Positions 28,601 to 37,519 of a stretch of 64,000 nucleotides of DNA are shown here, in pieces. The stretch is taken from positions 682,001-746,000 of the forward strand of contig CAXUDB010000002.1 in assembly GCA_964249755.1 (NCBI GenBank). The letters run 5' to 3'. Below the pieces are notes generated by a model. It worked only from the letters and a program-made list of their open reading frames with translations. It was not told where the DNA came from and did no database searches. Position numbers and translations under genes: made by a program. This DNA is from Ilyomonas sp964249755 (GTDB lineage Bacteria; Bacteroidota; Bacteroidia; Chitinophagales; Chitinophagaceae). How positions within the stretch are numbered: the stretch's first letter is position 1; the number at the start of each line of letters is the position of its first letter.

Positions 28601-28815
28601 CGAACATACAACTGGCCAGCTGCGATGCCGCCACAAGGCATACCAATGGTCAACAACTCGTTTCCTTTATATACTTTCCTTTCGGTGCTATACAAGCTTT
28701 TCTCCCAATCGGTAGATAAATTTTTCTGCAGAGGAACATGGTGTGAAGGGTCAACCGTTTGAGAATAAGCAGCAGAAGAGGTTAACAAAAAAAGGAACAA
28801 AGCCAATTTTTTCAT
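25696..28815 (-). CDS. Large GH116-family hydrolase with inserted jelly-roll domain
   Basis: 1039 residues with a Sec signal (MKKLALFLFLLTSSAAYSQ). The GBA2-type N-terminal domain begins LTIGMPCGGIAAGQLY. A segment near residues 265-410, including FKIGGGNHPGITCFNLVING-like sequence, LSYWDVKELKGKKA and GDWGHILVDDIGFS, resembles the jelly-roll modules attached to bacterial levanases and looks like an insertion. The alpha-barrel then has FWAWEGVGSCVGTCTHVWNY (Glu near 590) and NTYDIAFYG (Asp near 703). It differs from the other GH116 copy in export route and size, so the two probably act at different places. Its promoter carries a LacI-type operator. Confidence 0.9.
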   Translation of the reverse strand: MKKLALFLFLLTSSAAYSQTVDPSHHVPLQKNLSTDWEKSLYSTERKVYKGNELLTIGMPCGGIAAGQLYVRGDGTLANWWIANNAYNTGYGVDSLTHFNTALGPWTVCYKTFRPNSYIDQGFALTVKQNGKQKTVKLNKDDFNDISFTGEYPIAKIDYADTKKQLPVKVSSEVYSPFIPMNAKESATPGTILKYTLTNTSSSPVTTTLTGWLQNLVCLEIKDEINAQSRNRIVKNNGMTSLVMDLVPGNPNPTSEKPVIKPYDDFENDYSKWKVSGKSFSTSPAKGSLTADQGTIRNIGGSSLVNSKSGGDLSTGKMVSQEFTIKEDYITFKIGGGNHPGITCFNLVINNKVACTMTGKNTEGLDLSYWDVKELKGKKAHFEIIDSSEGDWGHILVDDIGFSNKPVTKEKYFPSMHPYFGNLALSVLSPDASGDADYMGVSDNSRIDSAGKTTGDKIDGSVATTVTLQPGESKDITFLLTWFFPNRPSYYYGSDVTDIIGNDWNTALPTTGATIIGNMYSNWFSNSLDVASYLQNNLPRLSAETHTFHDTYYNNTTLPYWFVQRSLMPLSILATETCQWWANDKFWAWEGVGSCVGTCTHVWNYEQALAHFFPELERNIREKTDFGTSFDKDGSIQARNGWGGVLIDGHAGGILKAYREYLNSDNNLFLTRNWDRIKKATEFIINEDGNEDGLIEKTQANTYDIAFYGANTYVGSLYLASLKAATAMASIMNDTTFANRCNRIAAAGEANTVKKLWNGEYFVQDVNLKEHPEFQYANGCLSDQLFGQTWSHLDKLGYIYPKEDVQKTLQSIWKYNWAPDVATQNKVHPPERTYASFGEPGLLVCTWPKSEHMGEKGVRYRDEVWTGIEYQVATNMIYENMIDEGLSVMKAVHDRYSPEKHNPWNEIECGDHYARAMASWGVMLALEDFYYNGPEKTLSFSPKIQKDNFKGFFTTANAWGNISQKTEGSQQVNTVSVKYGELSLKQLQLSVEKKPVTVVVSAGNTTISSSYTVNDNDIIVNFDEHKLLPDQDVVVSISY

Positions 28816-28904
28816 GCCTAAAGTATTTGTACAGTTATGTTTATTTATTAAGAGGAAAATAGTAGTTATCTATGGCGAATAATTCCTGCGGGGAAAACAC
28901 GCTT

Positions 28905-28934
28905 CAAAAATAGCTTAAAGGTTTAAGCAAACAA
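28905..28934 (-). promoter_or_regulatory. GH116 promoter with LacI-type operator (site 4) in the spacer
   Basis: On the minus strand TTG (28934-28932), a 19-base spacer and TATTTTTG (28912-28905) form a textbook Bacteroidota promoter. The palindrome GCTTAAAGGTTTAAGC fills 28913-28928, directly against the -7 box. A bound LacI-type protein would exclude the sigma factor. The predicted leader to the GH116 start is roughly 85 bases. Confidence 0.75.
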
Positions 28935-28973
28935 GTTTTTTCTGTTTTTTTCTAAAATAATTTTTTCAAAAAG

Positions 28974-29031
28974 TTGGCGGATTGAAAGCGAATCCTCTAC
29001 ATTTACACAAGAAATGCTTAAAGGTTTAAGC
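28974..29031 (+). promoter_or_regulatory. Promoter and LacI-type operator (site 5) of the FG-GAP/SusCD unit
   Basis: TTG (28974-28976), a 22-base spacer and TACATTTA (28999-29006) make a plausible plus-strand promoter. The same GCTTAAAGGTTTAAGC as in site 4 lies at 29016-29031, near the predicted transcription start, as a roadblock-type operator. It is embedded in a longer palindrome: 12-base arms beginning GAAATGCTTAAA at 29011 and ending at 29036, with GG in the centre. Confidence 0.68.
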
Positions 29032-29124
29032 ATTTCGATTAACAGAACTAATGATTGTTTGCCTGCTGACGCTTACTTTGGGTGCGCAACCAAATAATGT
29101 GTAATGAAAGGCAACGGGAGATGT

Positions 29125-32100
29125 ATGAAACACGAACTAACTGTATTTCTTCTGTTTTTTGCTTGCATTCTTGTAGCGGGTTGTAAGCAAAAGGGAGCTA
29201 CTTTGTTTACACTAGTTCCCTCATCTCACACAGGCATTCAATTTAAAAATGAAATCCAGGAAAATGTAGATTTTAATATTCTCACCTATGAATACCTGTA
29301 CAATGGTGGTGGCGTAGCGGTTGGCGATATTAACAACGATGGCTTACCGGATATCTTATTTACCGGTAATATGGTGACGGATAAACTATATCTCAATAAA
29401 GGAAATTTTGTGTTTCAGGACATTACAAAAGAAGCCGGCTTAACGGGGCGCAGCCGCTGGAAAACGGGAGCCGTGATGGCAGATGTAAACGGCGATGGCT
29501 TATTAGATATTTATGTTTGCTACAGCGGTCCCGGCAGTGATGAAGACAGGCGAAATGAACTGTACATCAACAATGGTGTAAAGAATGGTTTGCCTTCTTT
29601 TACCGAAAGAGCAAAAGAGTACGGGCTTGATGCGCCGGGCACGTATTCGACCACTGCTTCTTTTTTTGATGTAGATAATGATGGAGACCTTGATATGTTT
29701 TTGGTAAACCATGCCGATATGTTTTACAATCCGTTTTACAATACCGACACCTTGCGTAAAACGCGGCACCCGAAATTCGGCAACCGCCTGTACCGCAATG
29801 ATGGCGGGAAGTTCACGGATATCAGCGAAGAGGCGGGCATCAAAGGAAGCGGTTTAAACTTCGGGTTAAGCGTTGCCACGAGTGATATTAACAATGATGG
29901 CTATACCGATATTTATGTAACCAACGATTATGATGAACGCGATTTTTTATACCTGAATAATCACGACGGAACATTTAGGGAAGTACTGGATAAAGCAGCC
30001 GGTCATCTCTCTGAGTTTGCGATGGGTTCTGACATTGCGGATTATAACAATGATGGAAAGCCGGATGTAATGGTGCTGGATATGTTGCCGGAAGATAATC
30101 ATCGCCAGAAGCTATTGAAAGGCGCTGATTCGTATGATAAATACACGATGCGTTATGAACATGGTTTTGGTCACCAGCAGATGCGAAACACATTGCAGTT
30201 GAACAACAGCAATGATACGTCTGCTACACCCATTTTCAGCGAAGTGGGACAGCTTGCAGGCGTATCTAATACCGACTGGAGCTGGTCGCCTTTATTGGCA
30301 GATTTTGACAATGATGGCTGGAAAGATCTGTTTATTTCCAACGGCATTTTTAAAGACATGACGAACCTCGATTTTGTAAAATATACCTCGGGTTACAGCA
30401 ACAATTTTACCGATGCCAAAGGTGATAAAGTTGCCATGTGGAAATTAATCCAAGAGATGCCTTCCACCAAACTAAAAAACTATTTTTTCCATAACAATGG
30501 CAACCTTACATTCTCCAATGTTTCCGATACTTGGGGATTGAATAAAGAAGCTATCAGCAATGGCAGTGCGTATGCCGATTTGGACAATGACGGCGACCTG
30601 GATTTAGTCATCAATTGCATCAATGATGAGCCGACAATCTTGCAGAATAACAGTGTAAGAAATAATGCATCGCATTACCTTCGAATCAAGCTGAATGGTA
30701 GCGGAAAAAACACGCAGGGCATTGGTGCGAAAGTGTATACGACTACAGCTCATCAGCAGCAGTTGCAGGAGCAATACTTAACACGCGGTTTTCAGTCATC
30801 GGTTGATCCAATCATGCATATTGGTTTGGGCGAAGACAGCATAGTGCAAATGTTAGAAATTAAATGGCTGAGCGGAAAAGCAACGGTTCTTCATGATGTA
30901 AAAGCAGACCAATTAATCACGGTGAAGGAAGGAAACTCCGGCAACGAAAATAGCATCATTTCTTCGGTGACACCAACGCCTTTATTTACCGATGTTACCG
31001 CTTCTTCCGGCATTCATTTTACGCACCAGGCATCGTCGTTTGTTGACTTTAAAGTATCGCCGTTGCTGCCATTTCAAATCTCTAAAATCGGTCCCACGTT
31101 AGCCAAAGGAGATGTGAACGGCGATGGACTGGAAGACCTCTTTATCGGTGGCAATAAAAAGCAGCCATGTACTTTGTATGTACAGACGAAAGAAGGCGCA
31201 TTTATACAAGCGACTGAACAGCCTTGGATGCAGGATAAAAACAGCACCAGCGCCGATGCGCTATTCTTTGATGCAGATGGCGATGGCGACAATGATTTGT
31301 ACGTGGTAAGTGGTGGCGCGGATGATTATCTGAACAGCAAAAACTACCAGGACAAACTATACCAAAACGATGGCAAGGGCAACTTTACATTGGTTCCCGA
31401 TGCTTTACCAACAGAGACGATAAGTGGTAGTTGCGTGCGCGCCGCAGACATCGATAAAAATGGCAAGCCTGACTTGTTTGTGGGCGGCAAACTAATGCCG
31501 GGATTATTTCCGCAGGCGCCGGAAAGCTTCATTTTAAAAAATAAAAGCACACCAAACCACTTGTTATTTGAAAGAGACAACTCGCAACATGATACAACGC
31601 TTTCACATCCGGGAATGGCGAGCGATGCGGTGTGGACTGACCTGAATAAAGATGGCTGGCAAGACCTGATTGTTGTGGGTTTGTTCATGCCAATCACGGT
31701 GTTTGAAAACCATCATGGTCAACTAATTAATCAAACAAAAGATTATGGTCTTGACAATACCAACGGCTGGTGGACAAGAATTGCAACCGGCGATTTTGAT
31801 GGTGACGGAAATACTGATTTTGTCGTAGGAAATATGGGAACCAACACACAGCTCAAAGCTTCGCAAAAAGAGCCGCTTACCATTACGTATGCCGACTTCA
31901 ATAACGATGGCGTGGTAGACCCAATTCTGTGTTATTACAACAACGGCAAAAGCTATCCCTGGTTTTCGCGCGATGAACTGTTTGAGCAAATGCCCTTTTT
32001 ACAAAAACGCTTTGCGCGATACAGCGATTATGCCGATGCACAGTTGGAAGATATGTTCAGTAAGGAACAATTAGCTGCTGCTAAAACAGTGAAGATAATG

Positions 32101-32469
32101 ATGCAGCAATCGGTATGCATTAGCAACAAAGGCAACCGGAAATTGAGCATCAAGGCGTTGCCTGAGGAAGCGCAAATTACTATGGTGAATGGCATTGTAA
32201 CCGATGACGTGAATAAAGACGGCAAACAAGACCTGATCATTGCCGGGAACTTCTATCCGTTCCGTGTGCAGTTGGGCCCGATGGACGCCGGCATTGGATT
32301 GTATTTGCAAGGCGATGGCAAAGGAAATTTTACACCACAGCCATACAGCCAGACAGGTTTGTATGTTCCGGGTGATGTAAGAAATCTTGTTGAGATAAAA
32401 AGCAATCACAGGAACATTTTCGTTGCAGGTAAAAACAATAGTCCGCTTCAGGTAATTGCCTGCGATTAA
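29125..32469 (+). CDS. FG-GAP/VCBS-repeat lipoprotein with ASPIC/UnbV domain
   Basis: About 1114 residues from the ATG at 29125 (MKHELTVFLLFFACILVAGC). VAGC is a lipobox, so a surface lipoprotein is likely. Many FG-GAP/VCBS repeats follow, recognisable by calcium-loop motifs such as DINNDGLPDI, DVNGDGLLDI, DVDNDGDLDM and DFDGDGNTDF, arranged as beta-propeller blades before and after an ASPIC/UnbV domain near residues 520-610 (GIGAKVYTTT, RGFQSSVDPIMHIGLG). Such proteins often accompany SusCD loci, but their role is poorly understood; glycan binding or surface assembly is inferred. An alternative start lies 7 codons upstream at 29104. It precedes susC by 245 bases. Confidence 0.88.
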   Translation: MKHELTVFLLFFACILVAGCKQKGATLFTLVPSSHTGIQFKNEIQENVDFNILTYEYLYNGGGVAVGDINNDGLPDILFTGNMVTDKLYLNKGNFVFQDITKEAGLTGRSRWKTGAVMADVNGDGLLDIYVCYSGPGSDEDRRNELYINNGVKNGLPSFTERAKEYGLDAPGTYSTTASFFDVDNDGDLDMFLVNHADMFYNPFYNTDTLRKTRHPKFGNRLYRNDGGKFTDISEEAGIKGSGLNFGLSVATSDINNDGYTDIYVTNDYDERDFLYLNNHDGTFREVLDKAAGHLSEFAMGSDIADYNNDGKPDVMVLDMLPEDNHRQKLLKGADSYDKYTMRYEHGFGHQQMRNTLQLNNSNDTSATPIFSEVGQLAGVSNTDWSWSPLLADFDNDGWKDLFISNGIFKDMTNLDFVKYTSGYSNNFTDAKGDKVAMWKLIQEMPSTKLKNYFFHNNGNLTFSNVSDTWGLNKEAISNGSAYADLDNDGDLDLVINCINDEPTILQNNSVRNNASHYLRIKLNGSGKNTQGIGAKVYTTTAHQQQLQEQYLTRGFQSSVDPIMHIGLGEDSIVQMLEIKWLSGKATVLHDVKADQLITVKEGNSGNENSIISSVTPTPLFTDVTASSGIHFTHQASSFVDFKVSPLLPFQISKIGPTLAKGDVNGDGLEDLFIGGNKKQPCTLYVQTKEGAFIQATEQPWMQDKNSTSADALFFDADGDGDNDLYVVSGGADDYLNSKNYQDKLYQNDGKGNFTLVPDALPTETISGSCVRAADIDKNGKPDLFVGGKLMPGLFPQAPESFILKNKSTPNHLLFERDNSQHDTTLSHPGMASDAVWTDLNKDGWQDLIVVGLFMPITVFENHHGQLINQTKDYGLDNTNGWWTRIATGDFDGDGNTDFVVGNMGTNTQLKASQKEPLTITYADFNNDGVVDPILCYYNNGKSYPWFSRDELFEQMPFLQKRFARYSDYADAQLEDMFSKEQLAAAKTVKIMMQQSVCISNKGNRKLSIKALPEEAQITMVNGIVTDDVNKDGKQDLIIAGNFYPFRVQLGPMDAGIGLYLQGDGKGNFTPQPYSQTGLYVPGDVRNLVEIKSNHRNIFVAGKNNSPLQVIACD

Positions 32470-32714
32470 CTGTTTACTTATTATTTCAAAAGCATGACCC
32501 AGTATGATGAAGAGAGGAACGAGCATAGCGCAATATGAAAATTTTGTTCATTGATACACACTAATTAACAATCGGATTTTATACAAAAGATAATAGAGAC
32601 AATAAACCGCAAGGACGTATTTTGTAACTGGCTAACTGGTTATAGTTTCGTGCAACAAACCGAATAGTAACTAACTGATATTTTTTTTATAACTATCACC
32701 AAACAACAATTCGT

Positions 32715-35700
32715 ATGAGACAACAAAAAGTATTGTTTCTTACACTTTGCCTTCTGCTTTGTGCCGGTGCGGCATGGGCTCAGCAGGTGATTACGGGAAC
32801 CGTTGCCGATACCATCGGCGCCAAGCTTCCCGGTGTAAGCGTTACTGTAACGGGCAAGTCTGTCGGCACAATTACCGACGAGAACGGAAAATTCAGTATC
32901 AATGTACCGGCAGGAAGCACGCAGCTTTCATTCTCGCTGGTGGGCTACAAAACACAAACGGTAAACTTAGGCACCCGCATCGAGTTTACCATTACTCTAT
33001 CTGCAGTTCCCAATAGCCTGCAGGATGTGGTAGTAGTAGGTTATGGTGTGCAGCGCAAGCGCGACGTAACGGGCACTATCAGCAGCGTGAAGGGTGATGA
33101 TCTGAAGAACCAGCCGGTGTCGAACGTAGCCACAGCCTTACAAGGTCGTGCCGCTGGTGTAGACATTGTACGCAGTGATGGCGCACCTGGTGCGGGACCT
33201 TCTATCCGCATCCGCGGTACGGGTACTATTAACGCGGCAGACCCGCTGGTGGTAATTGATGGTGTGCCTGCAGGCAGTCTTAGCGACATTAGTCCCAATG
33301 ATATCGCTTCTATCGAAATTTTGAAAGATGCTTCTTCCTCCGCCATTTATGGCACCCGCGCCGCTAATGGTGTGGTGTTGATAACAACCAAAAAAGGCAA
33401 CTTTGGCGAGGGTCTTAAAACGTCTGTAAACGCATATTCAGGGCAGAGTAAAGTGCTGAAATACCTTGACCTGCTGACAGCACCTGACCTGGTAACGCTG
33501 AAGAAAGAATCGTACACAAACGATGGGCTTGCTGTGCCAACGGTTTGGAATGATCCTGAACTGGCGGTGCAGCGTACAGACTGGCAACGCGCGCTGTTTG
33601 GTACCGGCAAAACCAACAATGCGGATGTAGCGGTACGCGGTGGTAGTGCCAACAGCACCTACAGCTTTTCGGGCAACTATTACGATGAACAGGGTATCAT
33701 AACGAATACTTATTTTAAGCGGTTAAGTGCAAGAATAAATTCCGAACACCGGATACTTAAAATATTTAAACTGGGTGAAAACTTCTTATACTCTGCTACC
33801 AAAGGCAATGGTATTGATACCCGTTCTACACAAAGCGGTACGGTATGGAGTGCATTGCGCTTTAACCCCTCAATACCGGTATATAATGAAGATGGCACCT
33901 GGGGCGCTTCTAAACAAGGGATCGGCGATATCAACAACCCGGTGTTTACTGCCGCAAGTCCGGATGTAAATAACCACAACAACAACGTGCTTGCCAATGC
34001 TTACTTAGATGTTACCTTGTTTAAAGGGCTTTCTATACGGGCAAACCTGGGATATAGCAGTACCATGTATGGCAACTATACATTTCAGCCTGCTGCGCCT
34101 GAGCAAGCCAGAAGCATTGCATTGGCATCAGTAGGGCAAGGGCATGGCGAAGGCTATTCACGGCTGGAAGAATACACACTTACCTACAACAGGATATTTG
34201 CAAAAAACCATAGTGTAAACTTTACCGGTGGCTACTCTGCGCAACTATTTTATGGCAGCAGCTTTGGCGCATCAAGGAATGGTTATGATAACGAGTCTGA
34301 TCCTTTCCGCAACCTGAACAACGGCAGCCCGCAATATCAATACAACAACGGTGGAAAAGGTGTGAAGTCGGGTCTGGCTTCCTACTTTGGTCGCCTTAAC
34401 TATGCTTATAAAGGCAAGTACCTGCTTACGGCAACATTGCGTGCAGACGGATCCTCAAAGTTTCCTACGAATAACCAGTGGGGATATTTCCCGGCGTTTT
34501 CAGCCGGCTGGCGTATCTCTGACGAATCGTTCTTTAAAGACAATGTTTCTTTTATCAATGACCTAAAACTGACCGGTGGCTGGGGCGAACTGGGTAATCA
34601 GGCGGTACCAGACCTTCAATATTTAGCCATCATTGGCAATGGTATTAACTACAATTTTGGTAACACGCCGGTAAATGGCAGTTCGGTGATCAGTCTTGCC
34701 AACCCTAATATTACCTGGGAGCGTGCGCAAATGACGAACATCAGTTTAGAATTTGCATTGCTTAAAAGCAAGCTTACCGGTACTGTTACTTATTTCGATA
34801 AGAATACCAAAGACATGCTGATACCATTCTCTATCGTTCAAACGTATGGTACGGCTGGTATTCCCAATCAAAACATAGGCACACTGAACAACCACGGTAT
34901 TGAAGCTGAGCTGACTTATCGTAACACCACACCGGGCAGGTTTACTTACTCTATCGGTGCCAATGCTTCGTTTATTAAAAACAGAGTAACAAGACTGTAT
35001 GGGGATGATAAAACCTATTTAGGATCTATCATCTACGGAAGGCAGTTATTAGAAACAAGCCGTACCTACGAAGGACAGCCGATAGCTTCTTTTTATGGTT
35101 TTAAAACAGATGGTTTATATCAAAACCAGAAAGAAATAGATGACGATTCCAACACCGCCAATGATGACAAGACCAAAATAGCACCCGGCGATGTAAAGTT
35201 TGTAGACCAAAACGGCGACGGAAAAATTGATGAAGATGATCGTGTGTACTTAGGCAATCCAAACCCTAAAGTGGTATTTGGTATCAACGGAAGTATCGCC
35301 TACAAAGGTTTTGACGTAAACTTTTCATTTGCGGGGGTAAGCGGCTTAAGCCTTTATAATGCAGACCGCGTGGCAGGTTTAGATGCTACCGGTGTGTTTA
35401 ACTGGTATGCCGACGAGCTTAACCGCTGGCATGGTGAAGGCACCAGCAACGATGTGCCAAGGTTATCTGTAACTAATACACACAACAACTACCGCTCATC
35501 AGATTTATGGATAGAAGATGGCAGCTATATAGCATTAAAAAACGTATCGCTTGGTTATTCATTTACAGGGTTAAGCCTTAAAGATATCAAGCTGCCGGAT
35601 GCACGTGTATATATAAGCTGTTACAATGCATTTTATATTACCAAGTATTCTGGCTTCACACCAGAATTGGGATATACAGATGGTAACAGGCAACGCGGTG

Positions 35701-35762
35701 TAGACGTAGCGCAATATCCTTCTACACGCACATTTACAGTAGGTGCTTCTATTAATTTATAA
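32715..35762 (+). CDS. SusC/RagA-family TonB-dependent transporter (copy 1)
   Basis: 1015 residues. The signal peptide VLFLTLCLLLCAGAAWAQ is followed by a carboxypeptidase-regulatory-like domain (ITGTVADTIGAKLPGVSVTV, about 25-105) and a plug beginning VVVVGYGVQRKRDVTGTISS, with IRIRGTGTINAADPLVVIDG. A 22-strand outer-membrane barrel ends VGASINL. No extra N-terminal anti-sigma-binding domain is present, so it is not of the FecR-coupled type. With the following SusD it imports oligosaccharides. Its Arg codons are mostly CGC/CGT, unlike the second copy. No palindrome was found directly in front, so it may depend on read-through from the FG-GAP gene. Confidence 0.96.
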   Translation: MRQQKVLFLTLCLLLCAGAAWAQQVITGTVADTIGAKLPGVSVTVTGKSVGTITDENGKFSINVPAGSTQLSFSLVGYKTQTVNLGTRIEFTITLSAVPNSLQDVVVVGYGVQRKRDVTGTISSVKGDDLKNQPVSNVATALQGRAAGVDIVRSDGAPGAGPSIRIRGTGTINAADPLVVIDGVPAGSLSDISPNDIASIEILKDASSSAIYGTRAANGVVLITTKKGNFGEGLKTSVNAYSGQSKVLKYLDLLTAPDLVTLKKESYTNDGLAVPTVWNDPELAVQRTDWQRALFGTGKTNNADVAVRGGSANSTYSFSGNYYDEQGIITNTYFKRLSARINSEHRILKIFKLGENFLYSATKGNGIDTRSTQSGTVWSALRFNPSIPVYNEDGTWGASKQGIGDINNPVFTAASPDVNNHNNNVLANAYLDVTLFKGLSIRANLGYSSTMYGNYTFQPAAPEQARSIALASVGQGHGEGYSRLEEYTLTYNRIFAKNHSVNFTGGYSAQLFYGSSFGASRNGYDNESDPFRNLNNGSPQYQYNNGGKGVKSGLASYFGRLNYAYKGKYLLTATLRADGSSKFPTNNQWGYFPAFSAGWRISDESFFKDNVSFINDLKLTGGWGELGNQAVPDLQYLAIIGNGINYNFGNTPVNGSSVISLANPNITWERAQMTNISLEFALLKSKLTGTVTYFDKNTKDMLIPFSIVQTYGTAGIPNQNIGTLNNHGIEAELTYRNTTPGRFTYSIGANASFIKNRVTRLYGDDKTYLGSIIYGRQLLETSRTYEGQPIASFYGFKTDGLYQNQKEIDDDSNTANDDKTKIAPGDVKFVDQNGDGKIDEDDRVYLGNPNPKVVFGINGSIAYKGFDVNFSFAGVSGLSLYNADRVAGLDATGVFNWYADELNRWHGEGTSNDVPRLSVTNTHNNYRSSDLWIEDGSYIALKNVSLGYSFTGLSLKDIKLPDARVYISCYNAFYITKYSGFTPELGYTDGNRQRGVDVAQYPSTRTFTVGASINL

Positions 35763-35772
35763 AATCATTATC

Positions 35773-37323
35773 ATGAAACGAACCTATTTATTCATTACTG
35801 CAGGGATAGCAGCTATGTCCATCACACTGGCTGGCTGTATAAAACACCCGCTGGAAACCGAGCCGGTAGGCCAATATACCACGCAAAATTTCTGGCGTAA
35901 CCAAACCGATGTGCTTGCAGGCATTGCAGGTATTTACAACATGCTGTTTGCTGAAGATGGCATGGGGCATGGCAATTATATTTATGAAGACCAGAGCGAT
36001 GATATATCGGTAGATGGAGACCATGACGATTACAAGGCGATAGAGCGCTTTAATCCCAATTCTTCCCAATACCAGATAAACAGTGGCTGGGTGCTGGCTT
36101 ACGAGCAGATTGCACGTGCCAATAATGCGCTTATCTACATACCAAAAGTGCCGGTTATGGATGAAGCCATCCGCACTCGTTCTATGGGGGAAGCCTACTT
36201 TTTGCGCGCTTACGCGTATTGGTTTTTAAACAACATTTATGGCGAGGTGCCGTTGATTACGGAAGAAAATGTGTTGTCACTTAATTATAATGTACCCAAA
36301 AACACAGTAGAAGAAGGTCGTGCCTTAATAGAAAGCGATCTGTTGAAAGCGGCTGACATGTTGCCTGAAACCTACGGGGAAGAAGACAAAGGCCGTGTAA
36401 GCAAAGGCGCTGCCTGGGGTATGCTTTGCAAGCTGTATATGACATGGGAGAAATTAGACAAGGCATTGGAATACGGACAAAAAGTAATTAGCGATCCTAA
36501 CTATGCGCTTGCCACAAACTACGCAGACAATTTTACTGTTGGTACACAAAACGATAATACGGAATTACTGTTTGCTATCTGGAATAAAGATCAATTCAAT
36601 GCCTCGCCGGCCAACATTTACTTTTCAATCAGAGACTGGGCAGGTTGGGGCTTTCATCACCCGACGCAAAACTTTGCAGATGAATTTGAAACTGGCGATA
36701 CGCAACGTAAAGAAGCTACTCTGATATCGGTAGGCGATTCGCTGCCCAACCAAAGCTTTTTGGTGAATATAAGCTCAGCAGATGCCTACCAGATGTTTGC
36801 AGGAAAAGAGGGGCAAAGCACCGGCAGAATGCTGCCAAGTCAAAGCACGACCGGCTACTGTGTACGCAAATACACCGCCTATAAACCAGACGGAAGTGGA
36901 CTGAATAATGATCTGAAACAACCACTACTGCGCACTGCCGATATATACCTGCTGGTAGCCGAAGCCAAAGTACGACAGAGTGGTGCCGGTGCCGGCGATG
37001 CTGAAATCAATCTTGTGCGCAGGCGTGCCGGGTTAAACGATACAAGCGGCGCAAGCTTTAAAGAAGTGGTGCACGAACGTCGTGTGGAGCTGGGTGGCGA
37101 GAACGTACGCTGGTACGATCTGCTGCGCTGGGATAAGGTAGGGCTTATCAATATAGACACAATTGTAAGCAAGCCAAAGCTGGCATCACCGCTGCCACCT
37201 TACAATAGTGCTGTCGTGGTGCCTGCGCGTACATTTACACGTCCTAAAAATTATTACATGCCCATACCGCAGCCGGTGATAGACCAGAGCAAAGGTGTGA
37301 TCACACAGAATCCAAATTATTAA
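35773..37323 (+). CDS. SusD/RagB-family surface glycan-binding lipoprotein (copy 1)
   Basis: 516 residues from the ATG at 35773 (MKRTYLFITAGIAAMSITLAGC). LAGC is a lipobox. The helical tetratricopeptide-like core shows GIAGIYNMLF, RSMGEAYFLRAYAYWFLNNI and VHERRVELGGENVRWYDLLR, which are SusD signatures. The end, MPIPQPVIDQSKGVITQNPNY, is the usual SusD C-terminus. It caps the preceding SusC barrel. The longer frame starting inside susC adds 10 residues and is unlikely. A strong terminator follows. Confidence 0.95.
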   Translation: MKRTYLFITAGIAAMSITLAGCIKHPLETEPVGQYTTQNFWRNQTDVLAGIAGIYNMLFAEDGMGHGNYIYEDQSDDISVDGDHDDYKAIERFNPNSSQYQINSGWVLAYEQIARANNALIYIPKVPVMDEAIRTRSMGEAYFLRAYAYWFLNNIYGEVPLITEENVLSLNYNVPKNTVEEGRALIESDLLKAADMLPETYGEEDKGRVSKGAAWGMLCKLYMTWEKLDKALEYGQKVISDPNYALATNYADNFTVGTQNDNTELLFAIWNKDQFNASPANIYFSIRDWAGWGFHHPTQNFADEFETGDTQRKEATLISVGDSLPNQSFLVNISSADAYQMFAGKEGQSTGRMLPSQSTTGYCVRKYTAYKPDGSGLNNDLKQPLLRTADIYLLVAEAKVRQSGAGAGDAEINLVRRRAGLNDTSGASFKEVVHERRVELGGENVRWYDLLRWDKVGLINIDTIVSKPKLASPLPPYNSAVVVPARTFTRPKNYYMPIPQPVIDQSKGVITQNPNY

Positions 37324-37340
37324 TCAGTTTATCATTTATG

Positions 37341-37380
37341 AAAGAAGCCGTCCCTGCAATGTTGCAGGGACGGCTTCTTT
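37341..37380 (+). terminator. Rho-independent terminator after the first SusCD pair
   Basis: AAAGAAGCCGTCCCTGCAA (37341-37359) and its exact complement TTGCAGGGACGGCTTCTTT (37362-37380) form a 19-bp stem with a minimal loop, followed by GTTTT. The stem starts with an A run and ends with a T run, so it may also work for transcripts arriving from the opposite strand, such as that of the GH172 gene ending at 37520. Confidence 0.92.
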
Positions 37381-37519
37381 GTTTTATACCAATCAATATC
37401 TGTTGTTGCCTTATTATTTATACCGGTCAGACATCAGCCACAATCCTTTTCATTTTAATACAATTCACGCTTCACTTTAAATATCTTACTATCAAACGAT
37501 CTTTACTATCCAATTGGTC

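Noticed and set aside
35743..35772. Upstream start of SusD copy 1 inside susC
   Set aside because: It adds MLLLIYKIII before a complete lipoprotein signal; the ATG at 35773 gives a normal signal length.
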